Of a DNA stretch of 42,253 nucleotides, positions 8,691-20,578 are shown in pieces. The number at the start of each line of letters is the position of its first letter. Position 1 is the first letter of the stretch. The notes beneath the pieces are model-generated. The model did no database searches. It was given only the letters and a program-made list of their open reading frames with translations, and was not told where the DNA came from. The DNA lies in contig NZ_LAJC01000054.1 of assembly GCF_000981225.1 (NCBI RefSeq), forward strand, positions 1-42,253, written 5' to 3'. The stretch is from Allosalinactinospora lopnorensis. GTDB taxonomy: Bacteria; Actinomycetota; Actinomycetes; Streptosporangiales; Streptosporangiaceae. The translations under genes were made by a program, and so were the position numbers.

Positions 8691-10088
8691 TCAGCGTCGG
8701 TAGTGCCACGGCCGCCCGGTGCCGCGGTACTCCGCCACCGGAATCGGCACCACATCTTCGCGCATGTGTCGGGTGTAGACCGTGCCGTGCAGATGGTCTA
8801 CCTCGTGGGCCACCAGGCGAGCCAACGCGTCGGAGAACACGGTGATGGCCGGGGTGCCGTCCAGGGTCATGCGTTCCACCTCGATACGGCGCGGCCGCGG
8901 CACCAGGCCGCGGACGTCGAAGAAGCTCAGGCAGCCTTCGTACTGCTCGTCGGTCTCGGCGGAGGCATCGATGATGCGCGGGCTGAGCAACACCAGCGGT
9001 TGGGCGTCCGGATCGGGCGGGACCACCACGGCGGCGGCCCGGTCGGTGCCGACCTGGGGAGCGGCGAGCCCCATCCCCTTGCCGAACTCATGGTGGTCGC
9101 GAACGCGCTGTATGGTCCTGTGGAGCTGGTCGACCACTTCGCGGGCGGCGTCGGTCTCTTCCGGCAGCCGGAAGCGGGCGGCCGTCCGCGTGAGGACGGG
9201 ATCGCCCTCCTGGATTATGCCGGCGGCGGCCATGCGGTCGCTGGCGGTACGCAGGATGGGGCGCGCTTCGGCCGTCGGCCGTGAGCGCCAGCGCCACTCC
9301 AGCCGGTAGCGGGCGCCGATAGGCGGCCCGTTCTTGGACCAGGAGAAGACCGTCTCCTGTCCGCGATCGATTCGCTGGACGGGCGTGCGCAGCGGGACCG
9401 CCTCCGCGGTGCTGGAGGTTTCGGTGCCCCACACGTCCGGACACAGATCGGAGGGAAACACCAGGTCGACGCTGACCCGGTTGGTGGGCAACCGGATGGC
9501 GCGCTGGAACCACTGGCCCCATTGGTCCTCACCGATGGTGTAGGCGTACTCCAGCACCGCCGCCTGGCCGGGGTACAGCGGGAACCTGGACTCCTCGTTG
9601 TCGAAGCACAGCCACACCTCCTTGAAGGAGTCCTTGTCGTGCTTGGCGCTCCACCGCATCGGTTCACCGTCGCAGGTGGCTGTGAGGTTCAGAGCTTCCC
9701 AGGTGAGAGGGTGGCGCCGGTACAGCTCGTTGGAGCGGTCGGGTCGACCGGGGTAGCGGTCGACGCTGATGCGCACCAGGTAGCGTCCGACCGGCTCGGC
9801 TCCGCCGTTGACGACACGGCGCCGCATCCGCGCGGTGTAGGCACCGTCGCGGAAGCGGAGTTCGGCGTGGTCGGTGTCGACGAACAACTCGCCGGTGCCA
9901 GCGGAGGGCCGCTCCGGTCTGCCCTCCCGGCGGGTGGCCCACAACTGCCCGCCCGCCTCCAGCACCTGGTCGGCGCGGCGCGCGAAGTCCTCGCTGGGCT
10001 GGTGGCGGCCGGCTTCCAGGTGGCTGATGTAGGAAGGGTCGAAGCCGATGGCGCGCGCCAGCGCCTTCTTCGTCATCAAGCCGTTCAT
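8691..10088 (-). CDS. XRE-type HTH / middle beta domain / peptide deformylase fusion protein
   Basis: 465 residues in one uninterrupted frame. Residues 1-50 are a Cro/C1-type helix-turn-helix (KKALARAIGFDPSYISHLEA, GRHQPSEDFARRADQVLEAGG). Residues about 70-270 form a strand-rich domain of unknown role (YLVRISVDRYPG, DSFKEVWLCF, WFQRAIRLPTNRVSVDLVFP). Residues 285-465 are a peptide deformylase with all three metal-site motifs: GMGLAAPQ 338-345, EGCLS 384-388 with the Cys ligand, HEVDH 428-432 with both His ligands and the catalytic Glu. Ordinary deformylases are about 170-220 residues and stand alone. The first half of HTH helix 1 seems to be missing if ATG 10088 is right; an in-frame ATG at 10142 adds 18 residues but no clear ribosome site is seen for either. 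I recall similar fusions in other actinomycetes, with no known function. Confidence 0.85.
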   Translation of the reverse strand: MNGLMTKKALARAIGFDPSYISHLEAGRHQPSEDFARRADQVLEAGGQLWATRREGRPERPSAGTGELFVDTDHAELRFRDGAYTARMRRRVVNGGAEPVGRYLVRISVDRYPGRPDRSNELYRRHPLTWEALNLTATCDGEPMRWSAKHDKDSFKEVWLCFDNEESRFPLYPGQAAVLEYAYTIGEDQWGQWFQRAIRLPTNRVSVDLVFPSDLCPDVWGTETSSTAEAVPLRTPVQRIDRGQETVFSWSKNGPPIGARYRLEWRWRSRPTAEARPILRTASDRMAAAGIIQEGDPVLTRTAARFRLPEETDAAREVVDQLHRTIQRVRDHHEFGKGMGLAAPQVGTDRAAAVVVPPDPDAQPLVLLSPRIIDASAETDEQYEGCLSFFDVRGLVPRPRRIEVERMTLDGTPAITVFSDALARLVAHEVDHLHGTVYTRHMREDVVPIPVAEYRGTGRPWHYRR

Positions 10089-10667
10089 GACCGCGGACCC
10101 GGACGCGGCCCCGCCGGCGGGGCCCGCCGACCGTGGCGGCATCGTGGAGCCGGGTGCCCGCGTCAGCGGCCCCGTATACGTCCAGGCCGGCGCTCGTACC
10201 GAATCCGACGCCCGCGTCACCGGCCCGGTACTGGTGTGCTCCTGCAGCGTGATCACGGCTGGGGCGCTGGTGCGCGACCACAGCGTCATCGGTCCCGGAT
10301 GCCGTGTCGGCTTCGGCGCCGAGATCCCCCGCGGCCTGCTGCTCGCCCACGTGTTCATGAAGCACCCCGGGTTCGTCGGTGACGCGGTGATCGGTCGGCG
10401 CGTCAACCTGGGCGCATTCTTCTCGACCACCGGCCTGCGCTGCGACCGCGGCCCGGTAGCCGAACCCGCCATCGAGGAGATCACCGTCACCCTCGACGGG
10501 CAGCGCGTCTCGACCGGCCAAACCAAGTTCGGTGCTGTGCTCGGCGACGAGACCGCACTTCCGCCGAAACCGTGCTGGCGCCCGGCACCCTGATCGGTCC
10601 GGGAACCGTGGTCTACCCCCGCAACCACCTCGGTGGGTTCGTTCCCTCCGACGCTCGGGTTCGGTGA
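10087..10667 (+). CDS. Left-handed beta-helix (hexapeptide-repeat) protein, GlmU C-terminal-like, with one apparent base deletion near 10560
   Basis: About 193 residues after frame repair. Repeats of the hexapeptide type run through most of it (GARVSGPVYVQAG, ARVTGPVLV, HSVIGPGCRVGFGAEI, DAVIGRRVNLGA). The later part VTLDGQRVSTGQTKFGAVLGD followed by LAPGTLIGPGTVVYP matches the acetyltransferase half of bifunctional sugar-1-phosphate nucleotidylyltransferase/acetyltransferases; the nucleotidylyltransferase half is absent. One base (T) added near 10560 turns ALPPKP into ALSAETVLAPGTLIGPG. The start is uncertain: ATG 10087 overlaps the start codon of the divergent deformylase fusion; GTG 10144 is an alternative. 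It may be an acyltransferase, a scaffold-like protein or a 5'-truncated remnant. Confidence 0.65.
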
Positions 10668-10864
10668 CACCATGGCCACGCTTGTCCCCCAACCCACCGC
10701 GCGCGACCACGCCTACCTGCGGATCGGAGGAGGTCTCCGCCCTGTACGAGTCGCCGTTCACCGCGCCGGCCCCCAACGGTCCCGAGGACATCTTCAGCGA
10801 GGCCGATATCGACGTCCTGGCCGCGATCCAGGCGACCGCGGTTCCGGAGGAGGAAACACGCTGA
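10664..10864 (+). CDS. Possible small acidic protein of unknown function
   Basis: 66 codons from a GTG whose last two bases form the stop of the beta-helix gene (GTGA), suggesting translational coupling. The second half looks protein-like and acidic (SEEVSALYESPFTAPAPN, PEDIFSEADIDVLAAIQ) with strong third-position GC. The first 20 codons are less convincing; another frame from ATG 10671 (MATLVPQPTARDHAYLR) may be the true N terminus if the sequence has an indel near 10725. I do not recognise the family. Confidence 0.35.
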   Translation: MTPWPRLSPNPPRATTPTCGSEEVSALYESPFTAPAPNGPEDIFSEADIDVLAAIQATAVPEEETR

Positions 10865-11089
10865 CCCGCGTCGATCGTGCTCCGGTGGTCGTATTCGGCC
10901 CCGTTCGCGATCCAATGGCGCACGGTGATGGGGCGGAAGGAAGACGCCGGTCGGCCGCCGCCGCGCCGGGGCCGGCTGACCTCCGGGCGGCGGCGCATGG
11001 GACACCGGAGCACCGTGCGGAGCGTGTCACCGGTGGCCTATACGGTGGAGAGCAGGCCAGGGGGCGAAGCCGACGGGGAGTGACGCGAC
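10865..11089. other. Non-coding interval before uvrB
   Basis: No supported gene. A GGGGAG ribosome site for uvrB lies at the end. No palindrome of the actinobacterial LexA type was found, so SOS control of uvrB from this interval is not supported. Confidence 0.4.
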
Positions 11090-13198
<2,109 letters not shown>

Positions 13199-13288
13199 CG
13201 GCTCGCCGGAGGGCGACGGAGGCCCGGCGCGCGACCGGCGTCGAATGCAGGTTCGAAATATATACTCGCCGGGACATGAGGGGGCGCC

Positions 13289-13655
13289 ATGCCCGGCTAC
13301 GCCGAGCAGCCGCCGCCGAGCGGTTTCGCCGGTTGGGAGGATGCCCTTGCTGCTTTCGGTGTGCCCGAAGGGCCGTGTGACAAGGCTTACGCCATCGTCG
13401 ATCCCGACGGAAAGGCGTCGCGGATTTTCCTGCGGAGGGCTCCGGAGAAGAGGAGAAGAAGAGCGCCAGGAACCGTGTTCACCTGGACCTCAACGTCACC
13501 GCCGGCCTTCCGGAGGAGCGGCGGCGGGCCGAGGCGGCCGAGGAGGCGCAGCGGGCCGTGCATTTGGGGCTACGCGGGTGCGCGAGGTCGACGGGCCCTC
13601 CGGGTACTGTGTCGTTATGCAGGACCTTGAAGGAAACGAATTCTGTTCGCAATGA
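13289..13655 (+). pseudogene. Remnant of a VOC/glyoxalase-like gene
   Basis: Three frames must be joined to read a VOC-superfamily C-terminal part: GYAEQPPPSGFAGWEDALAA and AYAIVDPDGKASRIFL in frame 1, then after one missing base near 13447 EEEKKSARNRVHLDLNVTAG, then after another missing base near 13568 GATRVREVDGPSGY and VVMQDLEGNEFCSQ. Two deletions could be sequence errors like those elsewhere here. But the first 25 or so residues of the domain (the strand-helix leading to ALGY) are also absent; an in-frame TGA lies just upstream of ATG 13289. That points to real 5' truncation. Metal-site residues cannot be judged in such a fragment. Confidence 0.7.
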
Positions 13656-13968
13656 ATCCGTGCTGGTCGCGCGGTTAGGGGTGCTTTGTGCACCGAGAAG
13701 GGCTTGCTCATGGTGTGGGGCCGTTGTCGGGACGTGATCGGCAATCGGTTACCGTGGTGCGGTCCGAGCAGTGGCTGATATGGGATTTCAAGGCTGCAAT
13801 TTCTTCGAGAAGTTCGAAAACGGTAGCCGGGTTTCCAAATATTGGGATACCTGGAACGCTGCCGTCGTCATCGCGTGACGGTATGTGACCATCCGTACGG
13901 ATCCGGCGATGCCGCGCCACTGAGCCGCGGCGCGTGCGGATGGCAGCACGTGCGGCCAGGGAGGGACG
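13656..13968. other. AT-richer spacer of unknown content
   Basis: 313 bases without a supported gene. The segment about 13740-13880 is visibly richer in A/T than its surroundings, as acquired or decayed DNA would be. A minus-strand reading contains a protein-like stretch (GIPIFGNPATVFELLEEIAA) but has no start with a ribosome site and no recognisable family. The end of the spacer carries the palindrome listed separately. Confidence 0.4.
13891..13902. promoter_or_regulatory. 12-base palindrome upstream of the GNAT gene
   Basis: ATCCGTACGGAT is perfectly self-complementary and lies 67 bases before the ATG of the following gene, where an operator could act. No regulator gene is adjacent. Chance occurrence is possible. 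Confidence 0.25.
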
Positions 13969-14964
13969 ATGAGTGGTTATGTCGCTCGAGTGCGGCATGA
14001 CGATTTACCCGGCAGTGATGCCGAATTCGACCTGTTGGTGACGTCTGTGGCGCAGCGGTGGGCGGCGATCGATCCGTTGCTGCCCGAGCCTTTGCCGCCG
14101 CGCCCGAGCGGCTATCCGCTCCTCACGGTCAGCAATGGTCCCGGGTCCCCGGTGGCCACCGGCACGATGCGCTACTCCTGGTACCAGCCCGGTGAGGTCG
14201 GACGCACGTGGGGCGTCCCCGATCAGCACTGGCTCACCCCCGTGGTCGGCGGTCCCGACCCCGGGCGCGCGCTGGACTCCCTGATCACCAGTTGGCGCGA
14301 ACAGCTGGAACAGTTGCCCACCGGTACCGGATCGGAATCGGCCGCGCTCATCACCTGGCCCGCGCGGGATATCTGCGGTGTGGTCCCTCTGCAGCGGCAC
14401 GGCCTGCAACCGCAGCGCATCCTTGCGGCACGGCAGCACCGCCGGGGCGTGCCGCCCTCCCTGCCGCCCCGCGACGTCACCATCCGACTGGCCGAAATGC
14501 AGGACCTTACCCAGGTCGTGGGGCTGCTGATGGAAGAGCACCGCTACGAGGAGCACTTCGGCGGGGTATTCATCCAGCCCGAGACCCCCGAGCAGACCCG
14601 CCGCGTGGTCATGCGCGCGCTGGGGCGGTCGCCGTCGTGGATCTGGCTGGCCGAGCGGCGCGGGCGGCCGGTCGGACTGATCTGGGTCTCTCCCCCCGAA
14701 CGCGCTCGCTGGGCGGCGCCGCTGGTCAGTACGGGTCCCGCGGCCCATATCGGCTACGGGCTGGTCACCGAGGACGAACGGGGAAACGGTATCGGCACGG
14801 CCCTGGTGAGCCACGCCCACCAGGCCCTGGACAGCTACGGGGTCTCGGTGACCCTGCTCAACTACGCGGTGATGAACCCGCTCTCCGGCCCGTTCTGGAA
14901 CCGTATGGGGTACCGGCCGATCTGGATGACGTGGGAGGTCCGGCCGGCGCTGGCACTGCGCTGA
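13969..14964 (+). CDS. GNAT-family acetyltransferase with N-terminal extension
   Basis: 331 residues. The C-terminal half (about 165-325) is a GNAT domain: VTIRLAEMQDLTQVVGLLME opening, VTEDERGNGIGTALVSHAH acetyl-CoA loop, VTLLNYAVMNPLSGPFWNRM and GYRPIWMTWEV. The N-terminal 160 residues look like a degenerate second GNAT-like domain (SVAQRWAAIDPLLPE, GTMRYSWYQPGE). ATG 13969 follows a GGGAGGGA ribosome site. Its substrate is unknown. Part of this gene is repeated in damaged form at 15435-15590. Confidence 0.85.
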   Translation: MSGYVARVRHDDLPGSDAEFDLLVTSVAQRWAAIDPLLPEPLPPRPSGYPLLTVSNGPGSPVATGTMRYSWYQPGEVGRTWGVPDQHWLTPVVGGPDPGRALDSLITSWREQLEQLPTGTGSESAALITWPARDICGVVPLQRHGLQPQRILAARQHRRGVPPSLPPRDVTIRLAEMQDLTQVVGLLMEEHRYEEHFGGVFIQPETPEQTRRVVMRALGRSPSWIWLAERRGRPVGLIWVSPPERARWAAPLVSTGPAAHIGYGLVTEDERGNGIGTALVSHAHQALDSYGVSVTLLNYAVMNPLSGPFWNRMGYRPIWMTWEVRPALALR

Positions 14965-15292
14965 GTCGTACCCGGCCGAGCTCACGGACGCGGTTACCTC
15001 GTCCGCCGGGCAGAGAGATGGTGACCCCCGCGGGCCCCGGGAGCGTTTCAGCGGCGACGGAGGAGGCACGCCTCCTCCGCAGGCGAACCCGTATCGGCGG
15101 AGGCGGCCACCGCTTTCAGGATGCCCGCCGGGATTGCGAGCGCTCCGGCGGCCCGGGAGCGGGCCGCCGACTTCCGGGGCGAAACGCCGCCAGGGGATGT
15201 CGTGCGTCCGGCTGGTCAGGGCCGGGACGTTCGGCCCTTGCCCTGGACCGGCGCGGATGAACAGCGTTGCGCGTATCGGGAGGGATGGGCGA
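14965..15292. other. Intergenic region with an inverted repeat
   Basis: 328 bases without a convincing gene. Contains the inverted repeat at 15058-15079, probably the terminator of the GNAT gene, and a GGGAGG ribosome site just before the truncated hydrolase. Confidence 0.4.
15058..15079 (+). terminator. Inverted repeat, possible terminator
   Basis: CGGAGGAGGC and its complement separated by two bases. Opening of the inner pairs gives an 8-base stem. It lies about 95 bases after the GNAT stop and has no T run. Confidence 0.4.
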
Positions 15293-15438
15293 TGCCGATG
15301 ATCCGGGTGAACGACGTCGCGCTGCTCTACGAGGTCGCCGACGCACCGGGCGAGCCCGTGGCCCTCGTCCACGGACCGTGGACCGACCACACAAGCTGGC
15401 GGCAGGTGGTGCCGGGGCTCGCGATCCCGCCGTGCTGA
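15293..15438 (+). pseudogene. Truncated alpha/beta hydrolase
   Basis: Opens well, with a GGGAGG site and MPMIRVNDVALLYEV, then VALVHGPWTDHTSWRQVVPGLA. This is the strand 3/oxyanion HG segment of an alpha/beta hydrolase (family consensus VVLVHGSWTDH). It ends after 48 codons at TGA 15436. The nucleophile, acid and histidine parts are gone; from 15435 the DNA is instead a copy of GNAT sequence. So the hydrolase was cut by a rearrangement and is not functional. Confidence 0.75.
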
Positions 15439-15590
15439 TCTGGGTTTCTCCGCCCGAACGCGCCCGTTGGGCGGCGCCGTTGGTCGGTCCGGGGCCTGCG
15501 GCCCCTTTGGCCGGGGTGCCGGTGACCCTGCTCAACTACGCGGTGATGAACCCGCTCTCCGGCCCGTTCCGGAACCGCATGGGGACCGGC
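15435..15590 (+). pseudogene. Degenerate, internally deleted copy of part of the upstream GNAT gene
   Basis: Encodes LIWVSPPERARWAAPLVGPG and VTLLNYAVMNPLSGPFRNRM, matching the gene at 14677-14925. The copy lacks 84 bases (28 codons, in frame) that encode the acetyl-CoA loop. Most differences between the copies are third-base changes that keep the amino acid. This implies that the source copy was under selection before it was damaged. Confidence 0.8.
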
Positions 15591-15777
15591 CGAGCCGGGC
15601 TTCCTCGGGACCGCCGAGGAGCGGGAGCCGGCCGCCTTGGGACACTCCTTCGACGAGGCCGCCGAGATCGGCGCCGCCACCGCCCCGGAGTACCTCGGTG
15701 ACGGTCGGATCCTGGCCGTCGCCGAGGCCGAGCGGCGCGGGGGCGGGCACGCGGCGGTCCTACGGCCGCGCCCGTAG
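15591..15777 (+). pseudogene. Orphan C-terminal coding fragment, family unknown
   Basis: A frame ending at TAG 15775-15777 reads about 59 codons with good coding character: GFLGTAEEREPAALGHSFDE, AAEIGAATAPEYLGDGRI, LAVAEAERRGGGHAAVL. It has no start or N-terminal part and follows the GNAT copy directly. I do not recognise it; it could be the tail of another gene joined in the same rearrangement. Confidence 0.4.
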
Positions 15778-15891
15778 TGGAGCCCGGCGGCGCGGCTCCA
15801 GGGCAGGTGAGACTAGGCTTATAGGCGGTCGCCGGCGGCGCGGACGGAGCCGAGGCGGCGATCGCAGCAGCCGAGGAAAGGTGAACGCGGC

Positions 15892-16790
15892 ATGGCGGCG
15901 CAGCGCGTGGACATCGTCGAGGTCGGGCCGCGCGATGGTCTGCAGAACGAGGACCGGGTCCTGAGCGTGCCGGAGAGGGTGGAGCTGATCGACCGCGCGA
16001 TCAGCGCCGGCATCCGCCGGATCGAGGCGGTGAGCTTCGTCAACCCGCGGCGCGTCCCTCAGATGGCCGGGGCCGAGGAGGTCATGGCCGAGGTGCGGCG
16101 GCTTCCCGGGGTCTCCTACATCGGCCTCGTCCTCAACCGCAAAGGCCTGGACCGGGCGCTGCGGGCCGGAGTCGACGAGGTCAACATCGCGATTCCGGCG
16201 ACCGACGAGTTCTGCCGGCGGAACCAGGGCTGCACCGTCGAGGAGATGCTGGCGGCCTACGACGACATCGCCCGCGCCGCGGCGGCGGACGGGATGCCGG
16301 TGAGCGTAACGGTCTCCACCGCGTTCGGCTGCCCCTTCGAGGGGGAGACCGAACCGGAGCGCGTCGTGGAGATCGCCCGCCGCGCCGCTGATGCCGGCGC
16401 CGTGGAGATCGCACTGGCCGACACGATCGGCGTCGGCGTCCCCCGGCAGGTGGCGGAGCTGGTGCGAAAGGTGGGCGGGATCGCCGGCGGGGCGGGGCTG
16501 CGCTGCCACTTCCACAACACGCGGAACACCGGCTACGCCAACGCGCTCGCCGCCCACGAGCACGGCGTGACCGTGCTGGACGCCAGCGTCGGCGGGTTCG
16601 GCGGCTGCCCCTTCGCGCCTGCGGCCACCGGAAACATCGCGACGGAGGACCTGTTGTACATGCTGCACCGAAGCGGGGTACAGACCGGCATCGACCTCGA
16701 TGCGGTATCCCAGACCGGCACGTGGCTGGGTACCCGGCTGGACAAGGACCTTCGGCCTTCCTGGGCCGCGCGGGAGCGTTCCCGGGATGA
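15892..16790 (+). CDS. Hydroxymethylglutaryl-CoA lyase-like protein, with one apparent base deletion near 16753
   Basis: 299 residues after frame repair, the normal length. DRE-TIM/HMGL family: VDIVEVGPRDGLQNE (divalent metal and catalytic Arg/Asp), AVSFVNPRRVPQM, STAFGCPFEGE, the metal-binding HFHNTRNTGYANALAA, and the Cys loop DASVGGFGGCPFAP. Cleaves 3-hydroxy-3-methylglutaryl-CoA or a related acid to acetyl-CoA and a keto compound, probably in leucine catabolism. The usual HCHDT motif is HFHNT here, so the exact substrate is open. One added C near 16753 restores DKDLPAFLGRAGAFPG and a stop at 16788-16790; without it the frame runs into pyrG. Ribosome site GAGGAAAGG precedes ATG 15892. Confidence 0.85.
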
Positions 16791-19264
<2,474 letters not shown>

Positions 19265-19268
19265 CCCG

Positions 19269-20264
19269 GTGCCGGACAGTGGCGATGCGGCCCCCGGACT
19301 GCTGCCGGTCGTGCAGCGCTATCTCGACCACCTCGCCGTGGAGCGCGGCCTGGCCGCGAACACGCTCAGCGCCTACCGGCGGGACCTGTACCGGTACGTG
19401 GCGTTCCTGACCGACAGGGGCCGCACCGGGTTCGCCGAGGTGGCGGAGAACGACGTCTCGGGCTTCCTGCGGGCGCTGCGTGAGGGAGACGCCGACAACG
19501 AGCCCCTCGGGGCGGCTTCGGCCGGACGCGCCGTGGTGACCGTGCGCGGGCTCCACAGGTTCGCGATGCGGGAGGGGGTCACGGCGGGGGACCCCGCCCG
19601 GGAGGTCCGGCCCCCGGCGCCACCGCGCCCGTTGCCGAAGGCGGTCTCCCTGGAGCAGCTGGAAGCGCTGCTGGCGGCCGCCGAGTCCGGGGGCGGCGGC
19701 CACCGGGCGCTTCGTGACCGCGCGTTGCTGGAGCTGCTGTACGGCAGCGGAGCACGGATCTCCGAGGCCGTTGGGCTCGATGTCGACGACATCGAGTCTC
19801 TCAGCGCGGCCGCGGGGGACGAGGGCGGGAACGTCGAGGGGATCGGCGCCGTGCGCTTTCGCGGCAAGGGCGGGAAGCAGCGACTGGTGCCTATCGGGCG
19901 TTTCGCCCGCCGCGCCGTCGACGCCTATCTCGTCCGCGCGCGCCCGGCCCTGGCCCTGAGCGGGCGCGGCACCCCCGCTCTCTTCCTCAATGCGAAGGGC
20001 GGCCGGCTGACCCGCCAGGGCGCGTGGGCGATCCTGCGCACGGCCGCGGAGCGGGCGGGGCTGAGCGATATCTCCCCGCACACGCTGCGGCATTCCTTCG
20101 CCACCCACCTGCTCGACGGCGGCGCCGACGTCCGCGTCGTCCAAGAACTCCTCGGCCATGCCTCGGTCACCACGACCCAGGTGTACACGCTGGTCACAGC
20201 TGACCGGCTTCGTGAGGTGTACGGGGCGAGCCATCCCCGCGCCCGTGCCGCGAAGCCGCGGTGA
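19269..20264 (+). CDS. xerD: Tyrosine recombinase XerD
   Basis: 331 residues. Resolves chromosome dimers at dif together with XerC. N-terminal SAM-like core-binding domain (residues about 15-115, [20 protein letters not shown]). Catalytic domain with Arg in [16 protein letters not shown], Lys in [40 protein letters not shown] with the nucleophilic Tyr. The insertion around residues 175-190 ([10 protein letters not shown]) is a little longer than usual. GTG 19269 is preceded by GGTGGGA; a longer frame from 19203 lies inside the Nudix gene. Location beside parA/scpAB is the standard actinobacterial order, which supports XerD rather than a phage integrase. Confidence 0.92.
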   Translation: MPDSGDAAPGLLPVVQRYLDHLAVERGLAANTLSAYRRDLYRYVAFLTDRGRTGFAEVAENDVSGFLRALREGDADNEPLGAASAGRAVVTVRGLHRFAMREGVTAGDPAREVRPPAPPRPLPKAVSLEQLEALLAAAESGGGGHRALRDRALLELLYGSGARISEAVGLDVDDIESLSAAAGDEGGNVEGIGAVRFRGKGGKQRLVPIGRFARRAVDAYLVRARPALALSGRGTPALFLNAKGGRLTRQGAWAILRTAAERAGLSDISPHTLRHSFATHLLDGGADVRVVQELLGHASVTTTQVYTLVTADRLREVYGASHPRARAAKPR

Positions 20265-20578
20265 GCGGGGCGCCGGTGCCGTGCGGCCGCGGGGGTGCGT
20301 GGGCCGCCCTTCCTCCCACGGCGGAAGCCGGGGCGCTGCGCCGCTGGAAACTCCGTGATCAACGGGTTAAAGGCTGGACAAACAGCAGCGCAAGGCGGCA
20401 CCGTCAACGGAGGTGCTATCGCCACGCAGAGTGTCGCGTTGAATCTCGCGGCGCCGGCGTTCTAGAGTCGCCGCACGACGATACGTTGCTGTCGACATAT
20501 TGAGTTTTTCCGACGGCCGGTCAACCGGTGAAGTCGAAAATTCCCGGTCATGGCCGGTCCGTAGGGAGGTCAAGGGTT
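20265..20578. other. Intergenic region carrying the parA promoter
   Basis: 314 bases. Besides the promoter listed separately there is an inverted repeat CCGGTCAACCGG at 20517-20528, 51 bases before the parA start, which could be an operator. No gene was seen. Confidence 0.5.
20439..20468 (+). promoter_or_regulatory. Probable promoter of the parA-scpA-scpB operon
   Basis: -35 TTGAAT (20439-20444), 18-base spacer, -10 TAGAGT (20463-20468). Transcription would begin near 20475, about 105 bases before the GTG of parA. Confidence 0.5.

Noticed and set aside
9522-10382. 286-codon plus-strand frame over the deformylase fusion
   Set aside because: Shadow of the minus-strand gene with no recognisable domains.
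20528-20578. Upstream start for parA
   Set aside because: No ribosome site; GTG 20579 has GGGAGG at the correct distance.
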